Part shown: positions 18,391 to 27,123 of the stretch, in pieces
Layout: each line of letters begins with the position of its first letter
Position numbering within the stretch: the stretch's first letter is position 1
Assembly: GCF_011009015.1 (NCBI RefSeq)
Contig: NZ_CP048878.1
Location: 308,501 to 372,500, forward strand
Source of the DNA: Spartinivicinus ruber
GTDB taxonomy: Bacteria > Pseudomonadota > Gammaproteobacteria > Pseudomonadales > Zooshikellaceae
Length of the DNA: 64,000 nucleotides
Direction of reading: 5' to 3'
Position numbers and translations under genes: made by a program
The notes under the pieces: model-generated
The model's input: the letters and a program-made list of their open reading frames with translations, nothing else
Told to the model about the DNA's origin: nothing
Database searches by the model: none

Positions 18391-18447
18391 ATAGGGAAGA
18401 TAAGTAAAAAGATATGTTTGTTATACCTGCTTAAAAGGAGTTAAGCA

Positions 18448-21400
18448 ATGTTGGTTGCCCAAAAGTGTTTAAGCCAATTAGTTGGATTTTTATTGCTATT
18501 GATAACTATTTCTGTATATGGAATGTTACCTAATGCTTCTTTTGAAGAAGGGCAGATTGGTGGTAGACCTGATGACTGGAAGTGGTTTGGTAATGATGAA
18601 TCTTTTATTCCGAAAATAGTAAATGATGCATATCATGGCGAACAGGCAGTAATGATTCCTATTAGAGACAAAGAGTGGGGAGATGCAGCATCGGGAGTGA
18701 AACCAAGCAATAATCTTTTTGCAGGAAACAAGAAATTTTATAAGTTTGGCTTTTATTATAAAAGTAAAGATTTAAAATCCATTCGTATACGAATGAGAAT
18801 GTATGACAGTTCCAATACAAGTATTGGCTATGTCGACTCACTATTTGGTGTAGAAGATACAGATAAATGGACTTATGGGGAACTGCATGTAAAAGCAAGT
18901 AAGCCTGAGGCAATTTATATTAGCCCTCAGTTCAGCGGAATTGGGATACGAGGCTGGGAACGTCTTTATTTGTATCATGATTATGATTACACACAAAATA
19001 ATTTTAAAAAGAATATAGTTCATGATATTAGTGAATTTACTAATCATGGATCGTTTATCGGCGATACTGTATTAGATGAAGGAAAGTATGGAGTTGCTTT
19101 ACGATTAGATGGCAGCGGTGATGCAGTTGCTATTCCTCATGATGAATCGTTAAACTTAAATAATGAATTTACAGTTGAGACATGGATTTCACCGGATGAA
19201 TCGTCAGGACAACAACATCGAACCATTCTAGGAAAGAAAGATAGTTATGAATTATACCTGGAAAGAAATAAACTTATCTTTTATGGCCATGGTTTAAGTC
19301 TTCCTCGTCATGAAGTTGCATTTCCTGTAAATCCAGGAACATGGAGTCATATTGCAGTAAGCTATCGAGGTTATGACTTGAGAATTTACATTAATGGTAA
19401 ATTACAATATAAAACAGATAAAATATCAGGTTCATTAAAAAGCTCAAGCTACGATCTTTATACTGGCAGCTATGATGAAACACTCACTAGCACGTTTAGC
19501 GGAAAAATTGATGAGCTTAGAATTTATAATGAAGGACTAACTCATCTCCAGGTAGTAGAGGATATGAATAAACATGATCCTACACCTGTTCTTTGGTTAG
19601 ATAATCTATCAATGCAAGAAATCGGTAGCTCAAATGGTATCGGTGAAATTAGAAATAGAATAAATCCTACTATTTTTCCTATACCAAAACAAGTGAGTTG
19701 GGGTAGTTCGGATAAGCTAGGTAAGTTTACTATAAATAGTAAAACAGTTATTTATATTCCTGACTTAAGAAGTATAGAAACTGCGATGACATTAAAGTCA
19801 GAAATAAAACGTTATTTTGGTTTGAATCTACCTATACGACCTTGGACAGGAAACTATCGACCTAATAATTCAATAGTTATAGGGCCTTTAAAAGCAAAAA
19901 ATATAACAACAATACTAATCAGTGAAGACTTAGATCAATTCTTTCAAAAAATGCCTAAATCAGGTCAAGGTTATTTATTAAAAGCTGACTCAAAGGGGAT
20001 TTTACTGATAGGGCAGGAGTATGCAGGTGCTTATTTCGCAAGTACTTCATTATTGCAAGTGTTAAAATTTGACTATGCTAATAAGGTTCTGCCGGTTTCT
20101 CCTTATGGTTTAATAGTTGACTATCCTGATACAAGAAACAGAGGGTTCCATTATACCATGTATAAGGATAAGCTTAAAATAGATATGGTGACCTGGGAGG
20201 AACTAATTCGAAGAGCATTAAGTCAGTTTAAAGTTAATGAACTTCAGCTTTATTTGGGAAATTTAGCTATTGGTAATGGTAGTTATTATTATGTTTGGGA
20301 TAGGTTTTTGACTCCTGAGGAAATGCAAAAACTAACACATTTTGCTAAGCAACATTATTTCGAAAAAATTGTGCCGACAGTTTATGGTGGTGCATTATTT
20401 AGGAAAAAGCACCCTGAGTGGGCATGGGTTGAAAAAGATGGAAAAAATTACTCTCATTTTTTTGATACAACTAATCCAGGTTATCAAGCACTGACAGATG
20501 CATATTACAAAGATATATTGTCTGCGTTCCCGACAGAAAAGGCATTTAATATTGCGCATGATGAATCATTGGGCGAATACTGGGTGAATGGATTGCCTTT
20601 TGAAGAGCAAGATTTCATTACACAGGGGCCTGGTCAATTCATGGATCCTCGGGTTGTTTGGTCTGATAGTATAGTTCGTCAATGTAAGTATTTAAGCGAA
20701 TTAGGAATTGAAGAAGTGAGGTTCTGGGCTGATGGTCTTACTGCTGATCGAAATGGTGGTACGCCCTTTCAAACGGATGTTCAGCTAACGACTATTGCAA
20801 AAAACTGTTCTAAGCTAGTGCCGATGTATTGGATGAGCAGGAGTAAACATTACGAAAGAGGCTTTATTAAAAAGCTTAAAAAAGGTGGTTTTGATGAAGT
20901 TATTTATTCAAGTAATAAAGCGGACACAACGCCTTATGATATACCAAAAATGGCTGAGACTGACACAATGTATTCTAATAAATGGTCTTCACCCTATCTT
21001 TGGTGTTCTGTAATGAATAACACATCTCAAGGCAAGGCTTCAGAAGGGTATGCTGACTATTGGTCCTTTTCAAAAGTTGTACATGAGGCAAATTTATTTT
21101 GGAATGCAAATCAAACCAATTTACCTCATTTTTGGGAGTTTACGAGCAAGTATGGTGTGGATATTTCTAGAATTACATCGGTTAACCCAAATGTAAATGG
21201 AGGAGACTATTATCAGGTATATCCTGTTGTAAACTATAATGCAGACTTAATAGGTGATAGTAATCATTGGAACTTGGCTTCCCCGGGCTTTGATTTTTCA
21301 CAAGTAAAAATGATAGGGAGTGAACCGGCGGAGTCATTTGCACCAGTTGTGCAAACGTTACCTGATGACTCACCTAATGCCCTGGTATTGTCCGCAAAAG

Positions 21401-21972
21401 CTATCAAATCTACAACACAAATTATTAATAGCGCTGCTTCATCAATTTCTCTTATTATTAGTGCCGCGTGGGAGGGACCTGATCAAGAGGCTTCAATGGT
21501 CAACTATATGCAACGAATTCAACAAATGTACCGTAACTATTACACAACAGATGATGGTAGGGACGGTGGTAAGATTGCGTATTTAACTATCAATTATACA
21601 GATGGTTCGACTTATGAAGAGCCCATTCGTTTTGGGAATGATATTTATCTTCATCAAACCAACGATATGACCAGGATTGCTTATGGTGCAAGGGATATAT
21701 TGCATGTTCCTGCGGGCCCAATGAATTCAAATGCTGCGTATATTTGGGAAATTGTAAACCCAAGCCCTTGCAAGCCAATTGAGTCAGTAACACTATGGTT
21801 AAATGATGGACGGTATGAGCCAGAAATAGATACTGGTGATTATTATCGGCCAGGGAATATTACAACAGAGCTTAAATTAGCATTATTCAGTATTGCAGGG
21901 AGGAGTGTGAAAAATACTTGCGTGGCAAGTAATAATACTAAACAATCAAGTTATAATTTAAAGTTAGACTAG
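18448..21972 (+). CDS. Large secreted GH20-like glycosidase with LamG domain
   Basis: The 1,174-residue protein starts with a signal peptide (hydrophobic residues about 11-26) after a strong AAGGAG ribosome site. Predicted order: a carbohydrate-binding-like beta domain (about 27-175), a LamG/concanavalin-like domain (about 185-365, with LNNEFTVETWISPDE and GKIDELRIYNEGL), a GH20 N-terminal domain (about 405-545, IFPIPKQVSWG to SLLQVLKF), then a TIM-barrel part beginning RNRGFHYTMYKD. D705-E706 in NIAHDES may correspond to the GH20 catalytic Asp-Glu pair, though the usual HxGGDE motif is not conserved. It probably cleaves an N-acetylhexosamine-containing polymer outside the cytoplasm. The match is distant; GH84-like or inactive variants are possible. 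Confidence 0.7.
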   Translation: MLVAQKCLSQLVGFLLLLITISVYGMLPNASFEEGQIGGRPDDWKWFGNDESFIPKIVNDAYHGEQAVMIPIRDKEWGDAASGVKPSNNLFAGNKKFYKFGFYYKSKDLKSIRIRMRMYDSSNTSIGYVDSLFGVEDTDKWTYGELHVKASKPEAIYISPQFSGIGIRGWERLYLYHDYDYTQNNFKKNIVHDISEFTNHGSFIGDTVLDEGKYGVALRLDGSGDAVAIPHDESLNLNNEFTVETWISPDESSGQQHRTILGKKDSYELYLERNKLIFYGHGLSLPRHEVAFPVNPGTWSHIAVSYRGYDLRIYINGKLQYKTDKISGSLKSSSYDLYTGSYDETLTSTFSGKIDELRIYNEGLTHLQVVEDMNKHDPTPVLWLDNLSMQEIGSSNGIGEIRNRINPTIFPIPKQVSWGSSDKLGKFTINSKTVIYIPDLRSIETAMTLKSEIKRYFGLNLPIRPWTGNYRPNNSIVIGPLKAKNITTILISEDLDQFFQKMPKSGQGYLLKADSKGILLIGQEYAGAYFASTSLLQVLKFDYANKVLPVSPYGLIVDYPDTRNRGFHYTMYKDKLKIDMVTWEELIRRALSQFKVNELQLYLGNLAIGNGSYYYVWDRFLTPEEMQKLTHFAKQHYFEKIVPTVYGGALFRKKHPEWAWVEKDGKNYSHFFDTTNPGYQALTDAYYKDILSAFPTEKAFNIAHDESLGEYWVNGLPFEEQDFITQGPGQFMDPRVVWSDSIVRQCKYLSELGIEEVRFWADGLTADRNGGTPFQTDVQLTTIAKNCSKLVPMYWMSRSKHYERGFIKKLKKGGFDEVIYSSNKADTTPYDIPKMAETDTMYSNKWSSPYLWCSVMNNTSQGKASEGYADYWSFSKVVHEANLFWNANQTNLPHFWEFTSKYGVDISRITSVNPNVNGGDYYQVYPVVNYNADLIGDSNHWNLASPGFDFSQVKMIGSEPAESFAPVVQTLPDDSPNALVLSAKAIKSTTQIINSAASSISLIISAAWEGPDQEASMVNYMQRIQQMYRNYYTTDDGRDGGKIAYLTINYTDGSTYEEPIRFGNDIYLHQTNDMTRIAYGARDILHVPAGPMNSNAAYIWEIVNPSPCKPIESVTLWLNDGRYEPEIDTGDYYRPGNITTELKLALFSIAGRSVKNTCVASNNTKQSSYNLKLD

Positions 21973-21980
21973 TAAGTGGA

Positions 21981-23228
21981 TTGATAACTTTGGTACTCAA
22001 CATTCAGAAAAACTTACAAGAGATATTACTGGGAGGCGTTGAAGACTGGAATATAGCTGAAACGGTGCACTGGTTATTAACCTCGGGGCGAGTCATAACA
22101 GACCCCGCTGTGTTCCTCAAAGACCTTGGAGAGCACTTAATTAAATCAGGCGCAAATGTTGCTAGAATACGTATTACACTCAATACTATTGATCCTGAAG
22201 TAAGGGCTACAGTTTATACTTGGTGGCGTGACAAAGATGAAGTTGAAGTGTTTGCGCCACCACATGGAGTTGATCAGACACCTTCTTATCGTGGTAGCCC
22301 TATAGAGGAAGTGCTTGAGCATCGTCGCATAGTTCGTCATAAGCTAACCAAAGAGTTAGCACCAGAATACCACGTTGTCCTACAGGAGCTGTGTTCTGAA
22401 GGAATTACAGACTATGTTGCCTTTCCCTTAGGGTTTACTGATCAAACAGTTAGTACTTTTATTATCGCAAGCGATAATGATCAAGGATTTTCTGAAAGCG
22501 ACTTTAAAAAATGGCAGGCATTGCTTTTATATTTATTACCTGTCTTGGAAGTATTTTCAGCCCGTAATACTATTAAATCATTGTTAAATACTTATGTTGG
22601 CCCCAGTACGGGAAAGAAAATTCTCAACGGTATTGTAAAGCGAGGAGACTCTGAGCTGATTGAATGTGCCTTATGGTATAGTGATTTACGAAACTTCACA
22701 GCTTTGACAGAATCTTTGTCGACAGAAGCGATGTTACAACTGTTAAACTCCTACTTTGAATTAATCACAAATGCGGTAACCCAGCATAATGGTGAAGTTT
22801 TGCGCTTTATCGGTGATGCAATGCTAATTGTATTCACAGCAGAAGAATTAGGTTCAATTGATAATGCTTGTATAGCAGCATTACAGGCTGCGCTTGATGC
22901 AAATAATCAATTACAGCAATTGAATAAAGAGCTAGCTACACAAGACATGCCTCTTTTATCATTTGGTGTGGGTTTGCATATGGGAAAGGTAGTCTACGGT
23001 AATGTTGGTTCACTTTCTCGTTTAGATTTTACTGTTATGGGACCTGCAGTCAATCGAACAGCTCGACTTGAAGAGTTAACTAAAAAACTAGACTCAGACT
23101 TATTATTGACTTCTGAGTTTGCTGAACATATTACAGAACCGTCTGTATTTCTTGGAAGCCATAATGTGAAAGGTGTGGCTGAGCCATTACAAGTACATAC
23201 CTTAAAGCAGTTCCTTAAAAATAAATAA
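21981..23228 (+). CDS. Class III adenylate/guanylate cyclase
   Basis: The 415-residue protein has an N-terminal region of about 200 residues resembling a GAF-type sensor (IARIRITLNTIDPEVRA-like to FPLGFTDQTVSTFIIASD), then a class III nucleotidyl cyclase domain. The two metal-binding aspartates are present in YSDLRNFTAL and RFIGDAMLIVF, and the C-terminal part shows GVGLHMGKVVYGNVGS and FTVMGPAVNRTARLE. No membrane segment is seen, so it should act in the cytoplasm, making cAMP or cGMP. No ATG is near the N-terminus: TTG at 21981 or 21990 must start it, 9-18 bp after the GH20-like stop, suggesting co-transcription. Confidence 0.85.
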   Translation: MITLVLNIQKNLQEILLGGVEDWNIAETVHWLLTSGRVITDPAVFLKDLGEHLIKSGANVARIRITLNTIDPEVRATVYTWWRDKDEVEVFAPPHGVDQTPSYRGSPIEEVLEHRRIVRHKLTKELAPEYHVVLQELCSEGITDYVAFPLGFTDQTVSTFIIASDNDQGFSESDFKKWQALLLYLLPVLEVFSARNTIKSLLNTYVGPSTGKKILNGIVKRGDSELIECALWYSDLRNFTALTESLSTEAMLQLLNSYFELITNAVTQHNGEVLRFIGDAMLIVFTAEELGSIDNACIAALQAALDANNQLQQLNKELATQDMPLLSFGVGLHMGKVVYGNVGSLSRLDFTVMGPAVNRTARLEELTKKLDSDLLLTSEFAEHITEPSVFLGSHNVKGVAEPLQVHTLKQFLKNK

Positions 23229-23462
23229 TTAAATTATAAAAATATACCAGGAGTTAGTTTTTATTCAAAATGAGAGGTTGAACTTTACAAAAAGTTTAGG
23301 GTTTATCAATTGTTATAATATCTAAAAAAGTATTTATATTGAAAACTGAAGTTAAAATTATAACTGTCTTATTAATAATTAAGTAAGCATTATACTCGAA
23401 CGTTAAGAAATGCAAAAAGCAGTGCCCCCAATATTGGAGACACATAACTAGGATACTGTTAT

Positions 23463-24327
23463 TTATTGCACTTTCAGTTCTAACATGTCGGCGGTACCAA
23501 ATGCCTGGTAAATGTTTTTAGTTAATGTAGCTAATTGCTGGTTGTAGGCTTCAATTGGCTCTCCCATACCCATCTTGTCAACCACTGTTCGGAATGGTCG
23601 TGAACCAGGTGCTGTAGTGATTACCTGGATGATAGCATCGGCAACAATCCGAGGATTTTGTGCTGGGTTGGCAGACAGTGCCTGCTCAAATCCTTCTAGT
23701 GAAGTTTTTGGTGCGTTGGCCATGTCTCCATAGCTTTTTAAACGTGCTGTATCTGATGGTTTTAAAAGTCGGCCGATAAACTCTGTTGGAAAACCACCGG
23801 GCTCAATGATGGCGACATCAATACCAAAACTTGACAGCTCAGTCCGGTAATTTTCTGATAAAGCTTCAACAGCCCACTTTGAGGCATTATATGGACCATA
23901 AAAAGGAATAGTCATACGCCCAAGTAGGCTTGATACATTAAGGATCAAGCCAGAGCGGCGTTGATGAAAGTGGGGTAAAATTGCACGAATCATTCTGTTT
24001 AGCCCAAACACATTGATCTCAAAGACAGCTTTTAAGTCATCAGATGAGAAGCTTTCTTGTATTCCATGAACCCCAATGCCAGCGTTATTTACTAATACGT
24101 CAATGTGCCCTGCTTGTTCAATCGCAGAGGCCACCCCTGAAGCAACACTACTTTCATCAGTGACATCAATATTTACAATCGTACCACCCAAGCTTTTGAT
24201 TTCGTTAGCAATTTTGGTATTTCTTCCTTTGGGATCGCGCATGGAAGCGACAACATTATGACCTTGTAGTAACAGTAACTTTGTTGTTAATAATATTTGA
24301 ACCGGTGATTAAGATATTTTGCTTCAT
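23463..24327 (-). pseudogene. Short-chain dehydrogenase/reductase, broken at the NAD(P)-binding motif
   Basis: The long reading frame (259 codons from an internal ATG at 24242) is an SDR with NNAGIG, catalytic Ser in LNVSSLLGR, YxxxK in YGPYNASKWAVEAL and PGGFPTEF. It starts only after the first beta-alpha unit. The real start is visible upstream: ATG at 24327 with GGAGG seven bases before it encodes MKQNILITGSN, the classic SDR opening, but in another frame. The expected glycine-rich SGxGR segment is missing, and the frame continuing LTTKLLLLQGHNVVASMRD is shifted. A short deletion has therefore removed the cofactor loop and broken the frame. The divergent LysR gene 92 bp away was probably its regulator. 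Confidence 0.85.
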
Positions 24328-24418
24328 GATTAAGCCTCCAAATTGGTATCTGCTGTTTAACTAATGATCAATAGTTTAATCTTGTTAATTGTCAGAACAA
24401 GATGAGGAATTTGAACTT

Positions 24419-25336
24419 ATGGTTCATAAACTGAGAACAATGAGCTTCATGGAGTTAATCATTTTTCAGGAGGTTGTTCGTTGTGGAGGCATTACTGCAG
24501 CAAGTAACAAACTCGGTATTGCTAAATCGGCTGTTAGCACTCAATTAAGTCGATTGGAAAAGAGGCTAGGGGTAAAACTGCTGGAGAGAAGCTCGCGGAG
24601 ATTGATGATGACTGTTGAAGGGCAGCAGCTGTTGCCAAGAGTTGAATCGCTGATCGCCGAAGGTGAGTTCTTGTTCGAATATGCGGAAACGCAAAGTAAA
24701 GAGCCCGGTGGTCAGGTTCGAATAGCTCTCACCCCAGACTTTGGCCAGATAGTAGTGGCTAAGTTTTTTCCTCAAGTAACTAAATTGTATCCACAAATTA
24801 CTCTGGGCTGTAAATTCAGCTATCAATTTGAGGATATGCAAGACACAGCTTTTGATTTGGGTGTGAGGATAGGAAAAGTCAACGATGAAAGCCTTGTTGC
24901 GTATAAGCTAGGACAGTTTAAAAGGGTATTAGTTGCAGGTAAAAAATATGCACAACAACACCCAACTTTTCTACCAAAAGATTTAAAAAAATTAAATTGT
25001 ATGACTTTTTCAAGTAGTAATAATCCTCGTGCCTGGTCTTTGATCTCCTGTGAAGATGGGGTAACTGAAGTATCGTTGGATGTTTGTGGCGATATTGCTG
25101 TGCAAAGCTTCAATATTTTGGTGGAATTATGCTTATCTAATCAGGGAGTGGCATATATCCCCTATTTTTTAGTCAAAGAATACATAAATTCAGGGCAGTT
25201 AAAGCACATATTGCCCCAGTGGCAAAGCAAAGTATCAAATGCTTATCTAGTATATAGGTTTGGGGCTGATAAAATCCATCGGATAAAAGCCGTTATTGAT
25301 TGTGCTAAGACATATTTACCCTCACTCCTTTATTAA
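24419..25336 (+). CDS. LysR-family transcriptional regulator
   Basis: The helix-turn-helix is IIFQEVVRCGGITAASNKLGIAKSAVSTQLSRLEKRLGVKLLE near the N-terminus (about residues 13-55), followed by a typical two-lobe effector domain with VRIALTPDFGQIVVAKFFPQ. I start at ATG 24419, with GAGGA at 24404-24408, not at the TTG at 24389. The gene is divergent from the broken SDR pseudogene, the usual pairing of a CrgA-subgroup LysR regulator with its target oxidoreductase. With the target inactivated, this regulator may be losing its role. Effector unknown. Confidence 0.85.
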   Translation: MVHKLRTMSFMELIIFQEVVRCGGITAASNKLGIAKSAVSTQLSRLEKRLGVKLLERSSRRLMMTVEGQQLLPRVESLIAEGEFLFEYAETQSKEPGGQVRIALTPDFGQIVVAKFFPQVTKLYPQITLGCKFSYQFEDMQDTAFDLGVRIGKVNDESLVAYKLGQFKRVLVAGKKYAQQHPTFLPKDLKKLNCMTFSSSNNPRAWSLISCEDGVTEVSLDVCGDIAVQSFNILVELCLSNQGVAYIPYFLVKEYINSGQLKHILPQWQSKVSNAYLVYRFGADKIHRIKAVIDCAKTYLPSLLY

Positions 25337-25468
25337 TAACTTGAATTTTTTCAAGTTATTTCTCAGGTGCCCCTATAGCACTTTCTATTTCTACTATCAC
25401 CCAATCACTGGTTACCTGCCTATAATATAGATACCTATAGATCAATCAAATGAACTAAATGGGACTTT

Positions 25469-27016
25469 ATGAGATATAGATTGTTATTCTTATGTTGGCT
25501 ATTCATATCTCCTATAGTGTTCAGTAAAGATGTAATTCGTATTGCCAGCGGAGAATGGCCACCCTTTTTATCTCAGCACTATAATGAATATGGTGCAGGG
25601 TCGCATATAGTCAAAGAAGCATTTGCATTAGAAGGAATTAAAGTAGTCTATATTTTTTACCCATGGAAGCGCTCTATGGAAACGGCTAAGGATGGTAAGG
25701 TTGACGCTACTTTGCTATGGTCAAAAAATAAAGAGAGAGCAAAGTACTTTCTATTCAGCGACCCTGTTTTAACATTGCGCCATGTATTTTTTCATCGTAA
25801 AGATTTCCAATTTGACTGGAAAACCATAGAAAATTTGAAACAGTATAAAATTGGGGTTACCCGTGGGTATTTTTATGGTGAACAAATACAAAATGCTATT
25901 GAAAATAAGTTAATCGATACAGAAATAGGTAATACCGATATAATTAACTTAAAAAAGCTTATTGCAAAGCGAATACAGTTATTTATTATTGAGCCAGAAG
26001 TAGGCTACGAATTATTGGTAAAAAACTTTTCAGCAAGTGATCAAAAGCTATTAACGAACCACCATAGAGCAATTCAAGAAAGACAGTGGTATTTATTGGT
26101 ATCAAATAAATCTCCGCAGGCAGAAAAATGGTTGGAAAAATTTAATAAAGGATTAGCTAAATTAAAAAAACAAGGAACTATCGATAAAATAATGGATGAT
26201 GTCTTAATGGGGCGATATTCTGAAAAGTCAAGGTCGGTTTCTCCAGCTAAAAACAAGCCATTTATCATCGTGGGTGATAGCCTTCATCCACCTTTTTCTT
26301 ATCTGGATAATGGTGTACCCAAGGGAATTTATGTGGAAATCATAATGAAAGCGTTTAAAAGAATGGGGCGCAGTGATATCAAAATTGAGTTAATGCCATG
26401 GAAGCGCGCGCTATATATGGTAGAGACTGGCCTGGCACAAGGTATTTTTCCACCACATTATTTCCTAGATCAACGGCCATATCTAAAGTATTATTCAGTT
26501 CCTATAATGCAGGAAATTTCCACGGTATTCTGTAACGTTAAAAATCTAATGAGGGTAGGTATTAATTTTAAACAACTGAAAAGTTGGCCTGATGATTTAC
26601 AAAGCGCCAGGTTTGTGTTGAGCTTGGGTGTACTTATGGGGGGAGATAAGTTTTGGCGGAGCGTTAATAATAATGAGCTAAACACAACCAACGTAACAGG
26701 CCCTGAAGCTGCAATTCGTAAGCTTGCTCCAGGAAAGTTGGACTGTCATATAAATGATCGGGTTACCATACAATGGTATCTAAAAGCACTGAAAAATGAA
26801 GACCATACTATCAAACTTGAAGATATAAAGGAGGTATTCCAAATCGAAGAAGAGGCTGGTTATTTAGCTTTATCTGCGTCTTTGTCAAATAAAGAAGCAG
26901 GTAATTTTTTTGATAAGTTCAACCAAGAAATACAGTATATGAAGAAAAATGGAATAGTAAAGCAGATAATTGAGAGAAATATTTCTAATGCTAAGCTGCC
27001 AAGATCAAATTTTTAA
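25469..27016 (+). CDS. Secreted protein with two tandem SBP_bac_3 domains
   Basis: A signal peptide (MRYRLLFLCWLFISPIVFS) is followed by two successive family-3 solute-binding domains. The first spans about residues 20-255 (IRIASGEWPPFLSQH, FYPWKRSMETAKDGKVDATL, IDKIMDDV). The second spans about 265-510 (FIIVGDSLHPPFSYLD, LMPWKRALYMVETGLAQG, VKQIIERNI). The two halves share the pattern of a W/F-P-P-F motif near the start and PWKR about 50 residues later, so the gene arose by internal duplication or fusion. No permease, ATPase or kinase domain is attached. A chemoreceptor-like or carbohydrate/amino-acid binding role is possible; ligand unknown. Confidence 0.75.
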   Translation: MRYRLLFLCWLFISPIVFSKDVIRIASGEWPPFLSQHYNEYGAGSHIVKEAFALEGIKVVYIFYPWKRSMETAKDGKVDATLLWSKNKERAKYFLFSDPVLTLRHVFFHRKDFQFDWKTIENLKQYKIGVTRGYFYGEQIQNAIENKLIDTEIGNTDIINLKKLIAKRIQLFIIEPEVGYELLVKNFSASDQKLLTNHHRAIQERQWYLLVSNKSPQAEKWLEKFNKGLAKLKKQGTIDKIMDDVLMGRYSEKSRSVSPAKNKPFIIVGDSLHPPFSYLDNGVPKGIYVEIIMKAFKRMGRSDIKIELMPWKRALYMVETGLAQGIFPPHYFLDQRPYLKYYSVPIMQEISTVFCNVKNLMRVGINFKQLKSWPDDLQSARFVLSLGVLMGGDKFWRSVNNNELNTTNVTGPEAAIRKLAPGKLDCHINDRVTIQWYLKALKNEDHTIKLEDIKEVFQIEEEAGYLALSASLSNKEAGNFFDKFNQEIQYMKKNGIVKQIIERNISNAKLPRSNF

Positions 27017-27063
27017 CATCATAATTAGTCAAATGAATGATGAATTTTTATAGATTAAATTGA

Positions 27064-27120
27064 ATTCACACCATCCTTGGTGCTGAGGGGTGACAACAAA
27101 TCCTAGTAATTATTCGTGAA
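27064..27120 (+). repeat. Dispersed intergenic repeat, copy A (short)
   Basis: Shares the exact 16-mer ATTCACACCATCCTTG and the following G-T-GACAACAAA-CC-type sequence with copy B at 33601-33757, and more loosely with copies C and D. Function unknown; it lies in the 107-bp gap between two convergent genes. Confidence 0.6.
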
Positions 27121-27123
27121 GAG

